Of a stretch of DNA of 16,442 nt, positions 1 to 7,545 are shown in pieces. The DNA comes from Candidatus Altimarinota bacterium (GTDB taxonomy: Bacteria > Patescibacteriota > Gracilibacteria > BD1-5 > UBA6164), in NCBI GenBank assembly GCA_027066255.1, contig JAMOOA010000034.1:1-16442 (forward strand). The letters are read 5' to 3'. A model generated the notes under the pieces. The model saw nothing but the letters and a program-made list of their open reading frames with translations, did no database searches and had not been told where the DNA came from. Made by a program: the position numbers and the translations under genes. Position 1 is the first letter of the stretch. Every line of letters starts with the position of its first letter.

Positions 1-1066
1 ATGCATCTATTCATCCGATAATACGTATTGCAGGAAGTTTCTCAAACTTCTCTAGTGCGTACTCTACGAGTTCATGCTCTATCTTCTCAAGTTCATTATA
101 CCCTCATATAGATCCCACATATTCAAAGGCCTTCAGAAGACTCACAGCTCCGCTGAGGTTTGGGGTTCCTGGTTCAAATTTGTCTGGGAGTTTTTCACTA
201 TGAGTAAACTCATCCTTTCTTACATATCCTATAGCTCCTCCTCCAGAAAAAATAGGTTTGAGTTCATGGAGAAGTTCTTCCTTCGCCCACAAAACTCCTA
301 TTCCACTATCAGCAAATATCTTGTGTCCCGTAAAAAACATCGCGTCACATCCTATCTGTTTTACATCTACCTGAAAGTGTGGAACACTCTGAGAGCTATC
401 TACAATAAAAAGAGGTTTTGAGTAGTTGCGTCATCCTGAACCTGTTTCAGGATCTTTCGAAGAACGAGATTCCGGATCGAGCCCGGAATGACAGGTCATA
501 GGGTATTTCTCTTCCAACATCTTTCCAACTTTCTCGAGTTCAAAAACTTGTCCTGTAGTATTACTTACATGAGTAAGGGAAACGATTTTAACACTCTCAT
601 CAAGCTTTGATTCTAGGTCTTCCATATCCAAACTATAGTCTTCTTTTACGTCTATAAACTCAACATTCACTCCATAATCATCTCTCAGTATAAACCAAGG
701 AATCATATTTGCGTGGTGTTCCACGATACTCAAAAGTATCGTATCTCCTTTTTTCAGGATCCCCGTTCTCCAAATACTTTGAGCCAAGATGTTCAGAGCA
801 TAAGTAGAGTTTGCTGTATAAATAACTTCTCTCCAATTCTCTGCTCCTATATTTTTTGCAACTATTTTTTTACTATCTTCATACAACCTCTCTGAGATTT
901 CTGAGATTTCATAACTTCCTCTATGGATATTTGCGTAACTCGATGATAAATACTCAGCTACTCCAGCAATTACCATCTTTGGTTTTTGACTTGTTGCGGT
1001 ACTATCCAGATACACAAGCTCTGGATGATTTTGAAATATTGGGAAATTTTTTTTTATATTTGACAT
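1..1066 (-). CDS. sufS: SufS-type cysteine desulfurase, 3' end off the left edge
   Basis: PLP enzyme that takes sulfur from cysteine to supply Fe-S cluster assembly by the SUF complex. About 355 of an expected ~400 codons are present. Visible family motifs in order: VYLDSTATSQKP near residue 20, IHRGSYEIS, VEHHANMIPW, SLTHVSNTTGQ, FIVDSSQSVPH, and the PLP-lysine segment FFTGHK (Lys about 249), then GTPNLSGA. The active-site Cys loop lies outside the window. The ATG at 1066 is the first start and gives the normal N-terminus. Three TGA codons (431-433, 104-106 and one near the left edge) are read as Gly; with the standard code the gene would look like broken pieces. An extra segment of about 21 residues, starting CHSGLDPESR near residue 192, is an in-frame palindromic repeat (430-492) in a surface-loop position. 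It is the last visible gene of the minus-strand suf cluster. Confidence 0.96.
430..492. repeat. 63-bp palindromic repeat inserted in frame in sufS
   Basis: The element runs from GTCATCCTGAACCTG to CCCGGAATGAC. The ends are inverted (GTCAT/ATGAC) and each half is itself a hairpin: CCTGAACCTGTTTCAGG and ATTCCGGATCGAGCCCGGAAT-like. Its length is 63, exactly 21 codons, so the sufS frame is kept. On the coding strand it translates as CHSGLDPESRSSKDPETGSG followed by a UGA-Gly. That translated signature is, from memory, a widespread bacterial palindromic repeat that also turns up inside ORFs, comparable in behaviour to the Rickettsia palindromic elements. SufS homologues have a short loop here between the helix ending LEEKYP and the strand KPLFIVDSSQ, so this is an insertion, not family sequence. 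Confidence 0.88.
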
Positions 1067-1077
1067 ACTATATATAT

Positions 1078-1146
1078 ATGGATAAAATTTTTTTACTTAA
1101 TGAAGCATCGCATAATGCTGATGTGAATAAGTTAGGAGAACAGTAG
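1078..1146 (+). CDS. Possible 22-aa leader ORF ahead of the small membrane protein
   Basis: An ATG at 1078 opens 22 codons (starting MDKIFLLNEA) ending in TAG two bases before the ATG of the next gene at 1149. Its last codons contain the AGGAG that serves as ribosome binding site for that gene, an arrangement that would allow translational coupling. It has no visible Shine-Dalgarno of its own, and its start lies in the TA-rich stretch shared with the divergent sufS start. It may equally be chance. Confidence 0.25.
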   Translation: MDKIFLLNEASHNADVNKLGEQ

Positions 1147-1148
1147 CC

Positions 1149-1358
1149 ATGGAACTTAATTTGAGATTCAAGAATCCGTTTGTAATATTCCTGCTGATAG
1201 CAGGAATATATAGTCTGTTAGCAGCTTTTCTGTTGAATACTAGCAATATCGAGTCTACATTAATATTCAGATTTATCCCATTTTTAATGGGATTAGGGAT
1301 ATTCGTAGTAGCAATATATGTATCTAACCTATTAAAGAAGATTGATTCTGGTGGATAA
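1149..1358 (+). CDS. Small two-helix membrane protein, unknown
   Basis: This 69-aa protein is not a family I recognise. It has two strong hydrophobic segments, about residues 10-29 (PFVIFLLIAGIYSLLAAFLL) and 39-60 (around FRFIPFLMGLGIFVVAIYV), then a short charged tail ending KKIDSGG. AGGAG at 1134-1138 lies 10 bases before the ATG, one of the few good Shine-Dalgarno sites in the window, which supports this start. No TGA codon is used. It sits alone on the plus strand between sufS (divergent) and sufD (convergent), and a possible terminator follows it directly. Its placement inside the suf cluster is notable but does not by itself show a role in Fe-S assembly. Confidence 0.72.
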   Translation: MELNLRFKNPFVIFLLIAGIYSLLAAFLLNTSNIESTLIFRFIPFLMGLGIFVVAIYVSNLLKKIDSGG

Positions 1359-1369
1359 AGAAAACTCTT

Positions 1370-1393
1370 GCCCGAGTATAATGGGCTTTTTTT
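1370..1393 (+). terminator. Probable rho-independent terminator after the small membrane gene
   Basis: GCCC (1370-1373) and GGGC (1383-1386) form a short GC stem with a 9-base loop, followed by seven T. It begins 11 bases after the stop at 1358 and overlaps the last codon and stop of sufD on the other strand. The stem is only 4 bp, so the strength is uncertain. Confidence 0.5.
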
Positions 1394-2042
1394 ATTTGTG
1401 TTTTATTCGCCCTAAAATCCTTGCTTTTATATCATTGTACAGTTCTTCATAATCTCTTTCTAGATCTCAAAATATCTTTGCAATATACCCCTCAAGCATC
1501 AACACAGCTGCATCCTCTCTTGGGATTCCACGACTCCTGAGATAGAAGAGCTTATCATCACTGATACGTTCCATATGGCACGCATGGCTTGCTTTGACAT
1601 CGTTACTGTGAACCAGAAGTGTTGGGAGTCCTCTTACTTTCCCGGTTTCTCAGAGAAATATATTTTCTTCTACAAGATATCCTTCTACTTTCTGAACTCA
1701 TTCCACTATATTCACTATTCCATCTAAATCAATCACTCCATCATCCGAAACAAAACTCACGATTTTCATATCGAGATACGCTCCACTTGCTGCAAGTTCT
1801 CACTCTATTTTTGCCACTATCTTTTCTCCTCTCGAACTCAGGAGTCCATCTATCAAAAAGTATTTTTTAAAACTCTTCTCTGTTTCAAAATACCCAAAAT
1901 ACTTTAAACTCGCTCATTTCCCAAAAGTTACTTTCTTCAAAGTGTCAGACTCATCATAGATCATAACTAACGTTCAGTCTGCAATATGAACTTCTGATTC
2001 TAGTTCAGTACTCATATAGAGTTTATTTTCTGTAAGGTTCAT
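1392..2042 (-). CDS. sufD: SufD-like Fe-S assembly scaffold subunit, short form
   Basis: This 216-aa protein belongs to the SufB/SufD family, whose members pair as a beta-helix scaffold under SufC. The C-terminal hallmark is clear: SNDVKASHACHMERISDDKL then FYLRSRGIPREDAA and LEGYIAKIFGDLE. E. coli SufD is about 420 aa, so this one lacks most of the N-terminal half but keeps the beta-helix and C-terminal helices. The DDVKCSH motif of E. coli SufD reads NDVKASH here: the Cys is Ala, the His is kept, and another Cys follows three residues later. Six TGA codons are read as Gly. The ATG at 2042 lies two bases after the stop of the A-type carrier gene, so the two are surely co-transcribed. There is no Shine-Dalgarno. 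Confidence 0.9.
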
Positions 2043-2044
2043 AT

Positions 2045-2440
2045 TTAATTATTTTTATTCTTAAAATTCTCTCTCATCTTCTTGAGTTTTTCCAGATCTA
2101 TCTTGGGAACAGGTTTTTCAAAAGCGAAACTCGTTCCACAACCACATCTATCTTCTATTTCATCGCTCGAAAATATATATCTCGTTTTTTCTTCTCCCGT
2201 ATGATCAGCTTTCACTACTCTGGTAATATTTGCGTTTTCGAGATATTTGAAGTCAGTTTTTGGAACATAGAGTCAAAATCAATACTCTGTCTTGAGTTCC
2301 TGTATTTCCGAAGTTATCTCAAACTCTGTTTCCATATTTATCTTTGTTCCAGAACACCCAGCTTCATAGAAAAACACCTTGAGTTTCTTCACTCCAGCTT
2401 CTTCAAATTCGGTTATTGTTTTTTTATCGAGTTGTAGCAT
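2045..2440 (-). CDS. sufA: A-type Fe-S carrier (HesB/IscA/SufA family)
   Basis: This 131-aa protein has the three conserved Cys of A-type carriers: Cys29 in EAGCSG and Cys99/Cys101 in DRCGCGTSF near the C-terminus. Such proteins hold a [4Fe-4S] or [2Fe-2S] cluster as a dimer and pass it to target proteins. The middle region (EITSEIQELKTEYGFGLYVP) matches the family layout; two TGA codons here (Y-G-F-G) are read as Gly. A lysine-rich tail of about 20 residues follows the cluster motif. It lies between sufB (8 bp upstream) and sufD (2 bp downstream). The symbol is assigned from family and context; SufA, IscA and ErpA cannot be separated by eye. Confidence 0.85.
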
Positions 2441-2449
2441 ATATTTTAT

Positions 2450-3862
2450 TTACCCTATACTTCCTTCCATTTCCATACTAATAAGCACATTCATCTCACT
2501 TGCGTATTCCAAAGGCAATTCCTTTACTATCGGAGAGATAAATCCATTAACGATCATCGCTGCTGCTTGATCTTCTGATATACCACGAGATTGTAGATAG
2601 AAAAGGTCCTCTTCATTTATCTTTCCTGCACTGGCTTCATGAGCAACAATACTGGAAGTATTGTCGACGCGAATATCTGGAATCGTATCACTTTTGGAAT
2701 CCGTATCGAGAAGAAGCGCGTCACACTCTATCTTTGATACCGAGCCTGTTGCTCACGACTTGATGTCTACTAAACCTCTATATGTCGATATTCCCCCTGC
2801 TTTAGAGATAGATTTAGAAACGATAGAGCTTGAAGTGTTCTTCCCGAGATGTATGACTTTTGCTCCCGTATCTTGGTTTTGTCCAGCATTAGCAAAGGCT
2901 ATCCCGAGATGATCAGCTCTTGCATTGTCTCATTTGAGAACAGAACATGGATAGAGCATAGTAGTATTGCTTCCCATATTTCCCCCTACCCATTCCATAT
3001 ATCCAGATTCTTCTACTATTGCTCTTTTTGTATTGAGATTATAGGTATCCAGTGACCAGTTCTCGACAGAGCTATATCTCATGTGAGCATTTTTTCCGAC
3101 AAATATCTCTACTCCTCCAGCATGAAGAGAATTCTCGTCATACTTTGGAGCAGAACATCCCTCGATATAATGAGCTTCTGCATCGTCCTCAATAATAATC
3201 ATCGTATGCTCAAACTGTCCACCTTTTTTTACATTCATTCTGAAATACGACTGAAGAGGTTCGTTTATTTTTACTCCTTTGGGAACATAGAGAAATGTTC
3301 CTCCAGACCAAACAGCATAGTGCAAACTTGCAAATTTATGATCTGTCAGAGGAATAGATTTTGCAAAGTATTTTTTAATGATTTTTTCGTACTCAGGTTT
3401 TTTGAGTGCATGTGATAGGTCATCAAATATAACTCCCATATCAGCTATCTCTTCCTTGAGGCTATGATACACTGTTTCACTATCATACTGAGCTCATACT
3501 CCCGCAAGTGCTTGTTTTTCTGCTTCTGGAATTCCCAGTCTATCAAAAGTATTTTTTATCTCTTCTGGAACATCATCCCAACTCTTGTTGTCCCCAGCTC
3601 CTTCTGGTTGTGCAAAATAATAAATACTCTGCAAATCAAGATTTGATAGGTCAGGGCCCCAAGATGGCATAGGCTTTGCTTCATAAAGTTTCAAAGCTTT
3701 CAAACGAAGTTCCAACATCCATTCTGGTTCTTCATTCGCTGCTGATATCTGACGAACAACGGTTTCATTTATTCCTTGAATTGCTGTTCCTTTATAGGTG
3801 ACTTCATCAGAGAAGTCCCAAGTTCATGAAGTTGTTACTGTTTGTGATTTTTTATTTGACAT
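2450..3862 (-). CDS. sufB: SufB, Fe-S cluster scaffold subunit
   Basis: This 470-aa protein is the normal family length. Recognisable blocks are [17 protein letters not shown] near the N-terminus, [79 protein letters not shown], a Cys in [10 protein letters not shown] where E. coli SufB has its essential Cys405, and the C-terminal [20 protein letters not shown]. SufB forms the SufBC2D complex in which a cluster is built from SufS-derived sulfur. At least three TGA codons are read as Gly, for example in [14 protein letters not shown] and [13 protein letters not shown]. The ATG at 3862 gives MSNKKSQTV and is preceded by an alternating TA run much like the one before sufS, with no Shine-Dalgarno. 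Confidence 0.97.
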
Positions 3863-3966
3863 ATTATATATATATAATTAAAGTAATTTTGACTATTATT
3901 TTAGGTTCACAAAATTGCTCGTTCTGAGTAATGCCTATGAATTTTAGCAAAAGTAAGGAAAAGATA

Positions 3967-4162
3967 ATGGGAAAACTAGACACTATACTTGTCTATCTCT
4001 ATTACTCTGGGCTAGTATCTAGCCTTATAGCAGCAATAGGAATAGGGCTGGCAATGTGAAATACACTACCCTATCTTGCAATGCGAGATAGGGCACAATT
4101 TTTATCAAGAACATATTTACTTCTCAGGTGAGAGGTATTTTTTTTATTTGTGTTTTCCGTAG
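3967..4162 (+). CDS. Small membrane protein, unknown, probable frame slip at a T8 run
   Basis: This is the only candidate gene in the 376-bp space between sufC and sufB. AAGGAA at 3955-3960 lies six bases before the ATG at 3967, a good ribosome binding site. With TGA = Gly it reads MGKLDTILVYLYYSGLVSSL and on through IAAIGIGLAMGNTLPYLAM, a hydrophobic first segment, then LSRTYLLLRGEVFF. Past that, the frame stays open beyond a terminator hairpin (4164-4190) and into sufC antisense, to TAA at 4345-4347. If one T of the eight-T run 4138-4145 is skipped, translation ends at TAG 4160-4162, one base before the hairpin, giving about 64 aa. The end given here assumes that slip or a sequencing error. 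I do not recognise the family. Confidence 0.42.
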
Positions 4163-4163
4163 A

Positions 4164-4190
4164 GTACGAATATCTTCGTACCTTTTTTAT
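4164..4190 (+). terminator. Rho-independent terminator, plus strand
   Basis: GTACGAA (4164-4170), a 4-base loop TATC, and TTCGTAC (4175-4181) form a perfect 7-bp stem followed by C and six T. The reverse direction has no T-run, so it serves a plus-strand transcript, presumably that of the small gene starting at 3967, and lies about 50 bp beyond the convergent sufC stop. Confidence 0.8.
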
Positions 4191-4238
4191 ATATTCTCCA
4201 CTTTTTTGAAATGAAAATATTCATTCCCTACATTCTTC

Positions 4239-5015
4239 CTATATTCCTTCAAAACCCTTCTCACTGATCTCTTTTGCTAGTTCTTTTCACCCTTCCTTTA
4301 CTATCTCTCCCTCTTTTATAACAAAGACTTTGTCTACATCGATATAATCGAGTATCGTAAAGTAGTGAGTGATGATAATAATAGAGTTGTGCTCGTTGCT
4401 CATAGACTTAAGCATTGTTGCAACCGTCTTGAAAGCATCGAGGTCAAGCCCGCTGTCTATTTCATCAAGGATAATATACTTTGGTTCTATGAGCTTCATC
4501 TGAAGTATCTCTATTTTCCTCTTTTCCCCTCCACTAAATCATACATTGAGATCTCTGTCGAGAAACTTCCCATCTATGTCGAGTTCTTCTAGATGCTTTT
4601 TTATAAACCTCTTAAATATAAATGGAGATATATCTTTGAAGTCTGTCTTATCTTTCTTCATCGCTATATTGTAGATAGTTCTCAGGTACTCCGAGAGTTT
4701 CACTCAAACTATCTCTGGAACATTTTGAAAACTCAGAAATACACCAGATTTACTTCTCTCGTCTGGTCACATCTCAAGTAAGTTTGTAGCTTCTCCTTCT
4801 CCTTTAGAAGGAGAGGGTTGGGGTGAGGTAATTGTTGCCATTCCTCCAGTAACTTCATATTTTGGGTGCCCCATAAGAACACTTGAGAGAGTGGATTTTC
4901 CACTTCCGTTTTTTCCGAGAAGACAATAATTTTTCCCGAGCTCAAAATCAAGAGTCACTCATTTAAGAATATCTTTCTCACCAGCTCGAACTTGAAGGTT
5001 TTGTATTTGTATCAT
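4239..5015 (-). CDS. sufC: SufC, ATPase of the SUF complex, with an in-frame repeat insertion
   Basis: This 258-aa ABC-type ATPase drives conformational change of SufB/SufD during cluster assembly. Motifs: Walker A GKNGSGKST (about 34-42), HPKYEVTGG as in SufC proteins, signature FSGGEKRK (about 160), Walker B YIILDEIDSGLD (about 180-191), and H-loop THY (His about 217). The ATG at 5015 gives MIQIQNLQVRAGEKDILKG, the usual start of the family; the Gly in DILKG, that in LLEMGPDER and that in LNVGFSGG are TGA. Between GGMAT and NLLEM, where homologues have a few residues, about 14 extra residues (TSPQPSPSKGEGEA) are encoded by a palindromic repeat. sufC is 376 bp upstream of sufB on the same strand and may have its own promoter. 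Confidence 0.97.
4791..4828. repeat. 38-bp palindromic repeat inserted in frame in sufC
   Basis: CTCCTTCT (4793-4800), loop CCTTT, AGAAGGAG (4806-4813) form a perfect 8-bp inverted repeat, extended by GGGTTGGGGTGAG. On the sufC strand it reads TSPQPSPSKGEGE; the other frame on that strand reads PHPNPLLLKEKE. Both translated strings are, from memory, familiar signatures of a short palindromic repeat common in bacterial genomes. It falls in a loop between two core strands of the nucleotide-binding domain, away from Walker A and the signature motif. It is unrelated in sequence to the sufS element. Confidence 0.8.
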
Positions 5016-5139
5016 ATTGATGGTTTCTTAGATATATTTTTCTAAACATTAGTATTTTATTAATATTTAAAATAATACAAGCTTTTTAGTACTTTTTATA
5101 TATACCCAAAATATACACTTTTGCTTACAGGAGCGAGTT

Positions 5140-5289
5140 GTGAACAAAATGTGAAAAACTCTCATTTTTTGTTTTAAAATAGACAAAGTATGATTCATTG
5201 ATTTGTCTAGTTGTTTCTATAGAGATATGTTTGACATATATCTAAAAAAGAATAAAAATATTATAAGTTTCTTTTATTTAAAGGGATAA
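5140..5289 (+). CDS. Possible 49-aa small protein upstream of rsmH
   Basis: A GTG at 5140, six bases after AGGAG (5129-5133), opens 49 codons to TAA at 5287-5289, with two TGA codons read as Gly. The product would start MNKMGKTLIFCF and end IISFFYLKG. An ATG at 5149 is an alternative start. I recognise no family. A promoter-like TTGACA at 5231 lies inside it, which argues that this stretch may be only the regulatory region of rsmH. Nothing else is visible in the 314-bp gap 5016-5329 apart from this and the leader ORF at 5292. Confidence 0.25.
5231..5259 (+). promoter_or_regulatory. Possible rsmH promoter
   Basis: A perfect TTGACA -35 (5231-5236) is followed after 16 bases by TAAAAA (5253-5258), a poor -10; TTATAA a few bases later is an alternative. 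Transcription would start about 65 bases before rsmH and include the 12-codon leader at 5292. Confidence 0.35.
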
Positions 5290-5291
5290 AA

Positions 5292-5329
5292 ATGAGATAT
5301 TCACATTCTTTTAACAAAAGCAACTCATA

Positions 5330-5330
<1 letters not shown>
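5292..5330 (+). CDS. Possible 12-codon leader ORF coupled to rsmH
   Basis: ATG at 5292 reads MRYSHSFNKSNS and ends at TAA 5328-5330. That stop overlaps the rsmH ATG (5330-5332) as TAATG, the classic geometry for termination-reinitiation. AAGGGA at 5281-5286 lies five bases before this ATG, while rsmH itself has no Shine-Dalgarno. This suggests that ribosomes load at the leader and re-start on rsmH. It is too short for its coding status to be tested by codon use. Confidence 0.4.
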
Positions 5331-6283
<953 letters not shown>

Positions 6284-6303
6284 ACTACTAACCCCTCATA
6301 GAC

Positions 6304-6669
6304 GTGAATCCAAAGATTATACTCAAAGAACCTTCTACTCGTTTCTTCTCCAAAAGAAAAAACGAGAAAGAAAAGGTCAAAATCGGATTTACCTCTACCT
6401 ACATCTTCATCGTTTGTATCATATCCAGTCTCCTACTCTACTACGTCTGGATTACCAACGTCAATGCAACGAAAGGACACGATATCATGAAACTAGATGA
6501 TATAACTAGGAGTCTCCAAGTAGAGTTCGAAAAACTCAACGTAAAAATTGCCGAACTCGAAAGTCTCGACAATATCATAGAAAGCTGAAATGCAGAAAAT
6601 ATGGAAGATGTGGAAGATCCTGACTATCTTGTGATACGAGAAGGAGTACAGTATGTGTATAATAATTAG
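6304..6669 (+). CDS. ftsL: FtsL-like division protein
   Basis: This 121-aa protein has a basic cytoplasmic N-terminus of about 26 residues, one membrane segment (about 27-49, FIVCIISSLLLYYVW), then a short coiled-coil-like stretch (ITRSLQVEFEKLNVKIAELE). That is the architecture of FtsL/DivIC septum proteins, and it lies directly after rsmH as ftsL does in dcw clusters. Sequence similarity to FtsL is weak, so the name rests on layout and position. The start is GTG at 6304: a TAA lies in frame at 6289-6291 and no ATG lies between. One TGA (6586-6588) is read as Gly, extending the protein by about 27 residues to TAG 6667-6669. No ftsI follows; the next gene is convergent. Confidence 0.72.
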
Positions 6670-6687
6670 AGATTTTCTAACTTTTTT
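6666..6687 (+). terminator. Weak terminator after ftsL-like gene
   Basis: TTAGA and TCTAA form a 5-bp A/T-rich stem around a 5-base loop, followed by C and seven T. The ftsL-like stop codon lies in the first arm. The stem is weak, but the T-run and position fit termination between convergent genes. Confidence 0.4.
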
Positions 6688-7360
6688 TAAGTCTTAAGAT
6701 ATCTGCAAAAGGAATATATCTTGCAAACTCAAATCTCGGTTTCGGATGAAATAACTGCTCCTTAGAAACGAGTGAAAATCATGATTCACCAATAGCATCT
6801 TCGTAGTCTGAAGGAGAGTGTAATATAAGTTTTACTTTTATCCCAGCTCAGATAATCTCATGTGTAACCTCATCTCAATAACTAATATCCTTTAGCCCAT
6901 TGACTTGTCTTTGCTTTTCTAAGGTATATTCTGGATTAAGAGTAACTACAAAATATTCTCCGTCTTGTTTAATAATTCTTGAAACTTCTGAAAAATGAAA
7001 TCATAAATCTTCTAAATACATAATCATAAATTTTGAAACACAAAGTAAAAATTCACTATCTTTATAATCTATTCATAACTCAATATCGTTTTTCTTCACA
7101 GAAAAACGTTGGTCCTGAACTTGTTTAGGGAAAGGGAAAAGTTTATCTACTCAGTAAAGAGAAAAATCCGGAAGTATGTATGCTAATTCAGAAAGAAATG
7201 TTCAGGTTCAACATCCTATATCAAGTACATTTCATGCAACTCCTGAATATTGAGATGAGATTTCTCGCAAAAGATGTTCATTTACATCTACCTGAGTAGC
7301 CTTTCTTTGGCGACTACCTTCGTATTTTCACCAAGGAATTCTATGTTCGTTTCAGTACAT
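6677..7360 (-). CDS. Class I SAM-dependent methyltransferase
   Basis: This 227-aa protein has motif I VLDIGCGTGTFLSELA near residue 45, with both Gly of the GTG turn written TGA (7208-7210 and 7202-7204). An acidic strand end follows (SLYGVDK), and later a block around KDSEFLLCVSKFMIMYLED that fits motif IV and the next helix (HFSEVSRIIKQDGEYFVVT) of the Rossmann fold. The substrate cannot be inferred; the N-terminus (MYGNEHRIPWGKYEGSRQRK) resembles small-molecule or quinone/tRNA-type methyltransferases only in general shape. At least seven TGA codons are read as Gly. It is convergent with the ftsL-like gene, 7 bp between stops. After VDK, the residues FPFPKQVQDQ are encoded by what may be an eroded palindromic repeat. 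The ATG at 7360 has no Shine-Dalgarno. Confidence 0.87.
7112..7130. repeat. Possible eroded half of the sufS-type palindrome inside the methyltransferase gene
   Basis: GTCCTGAACTTGTTTAGGG resembles the hairpin half CCTGAACCTGTTTCAGG of the 430-492 element, with the arms CCTgAAC and GTTtAGG still able to pair. It lies in frame between the SAM-binding strand (GVDK) and the next core strand. The match is short and degenerate, so chance similarity is possible. Confidence 0.4.
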
Positions 7361-7470
7361 AAGTATTGACTACTGGTTAATTAATTTAATTATATATAAA
7401 TAGGTTGTTTTGTAAAATATTCTTGCTCTCACCCTGAATCTCCCTACAATCACTTTATATAACTTGATAA

Positions 7471-7515
7471 AGCCTCTCTTCTCTCAAAAGATTCTAAAAT
7501 CAAGTTCAGAATGAC
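7471..7515. repeat. Eroded copy of the sufS-type palindrome upstream of recR
   Basis: The 45 bases end in CAAGTTCAGAATGAC, close to the CAGGTTCAGGATGAC end of the sufS element, and the bases before (CTCTCAAAAGATTCTAAAAT) track its TTCGAAAGATCCTGAAA segment with scattered changes and small gaps. The outer GAATGAC end is well kept. It lies in the 185-bp space between the methyltransferase and recR, where I see nothing else. Confidence 0.6.
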
Positions 7516-7545
7516 ATAACTTCATTCGTAGTTTATAATTCACTA

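Noticed and set aside
74..421. Plus-strand open frame opposite sufS, and similar long frames opposite sufB, alaS, gyrA and yvcK.
   Set aside because: They are antisense shadows of conserved genes, with no family similarity, ribosome binding site or sensible composition.
3967..4347. Full 126-aa reading of the plus-strand frame between sufB and sufC.
   Set aside because: It passes through a strong terminator and then runs antisense to sufC with low-quality sequence; a shorter product ending before the hairpin is more likely.
4733..4951. A 72-codon reading frame overlapping sufC (contains LPHPNPLLLKEKE).
   Set aside because: It lies in a different frame of sufC; the familiar string is only another frame of the palindromic repeat. 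The SufC frame carries all the conserved motifs.
7361..7545. A tRNA or small RNA gene between the methyltransferase and recR.
   Set aside because: No cloverleaf, T-loop or CCA end could be found; the only structure is the decayed repeat.
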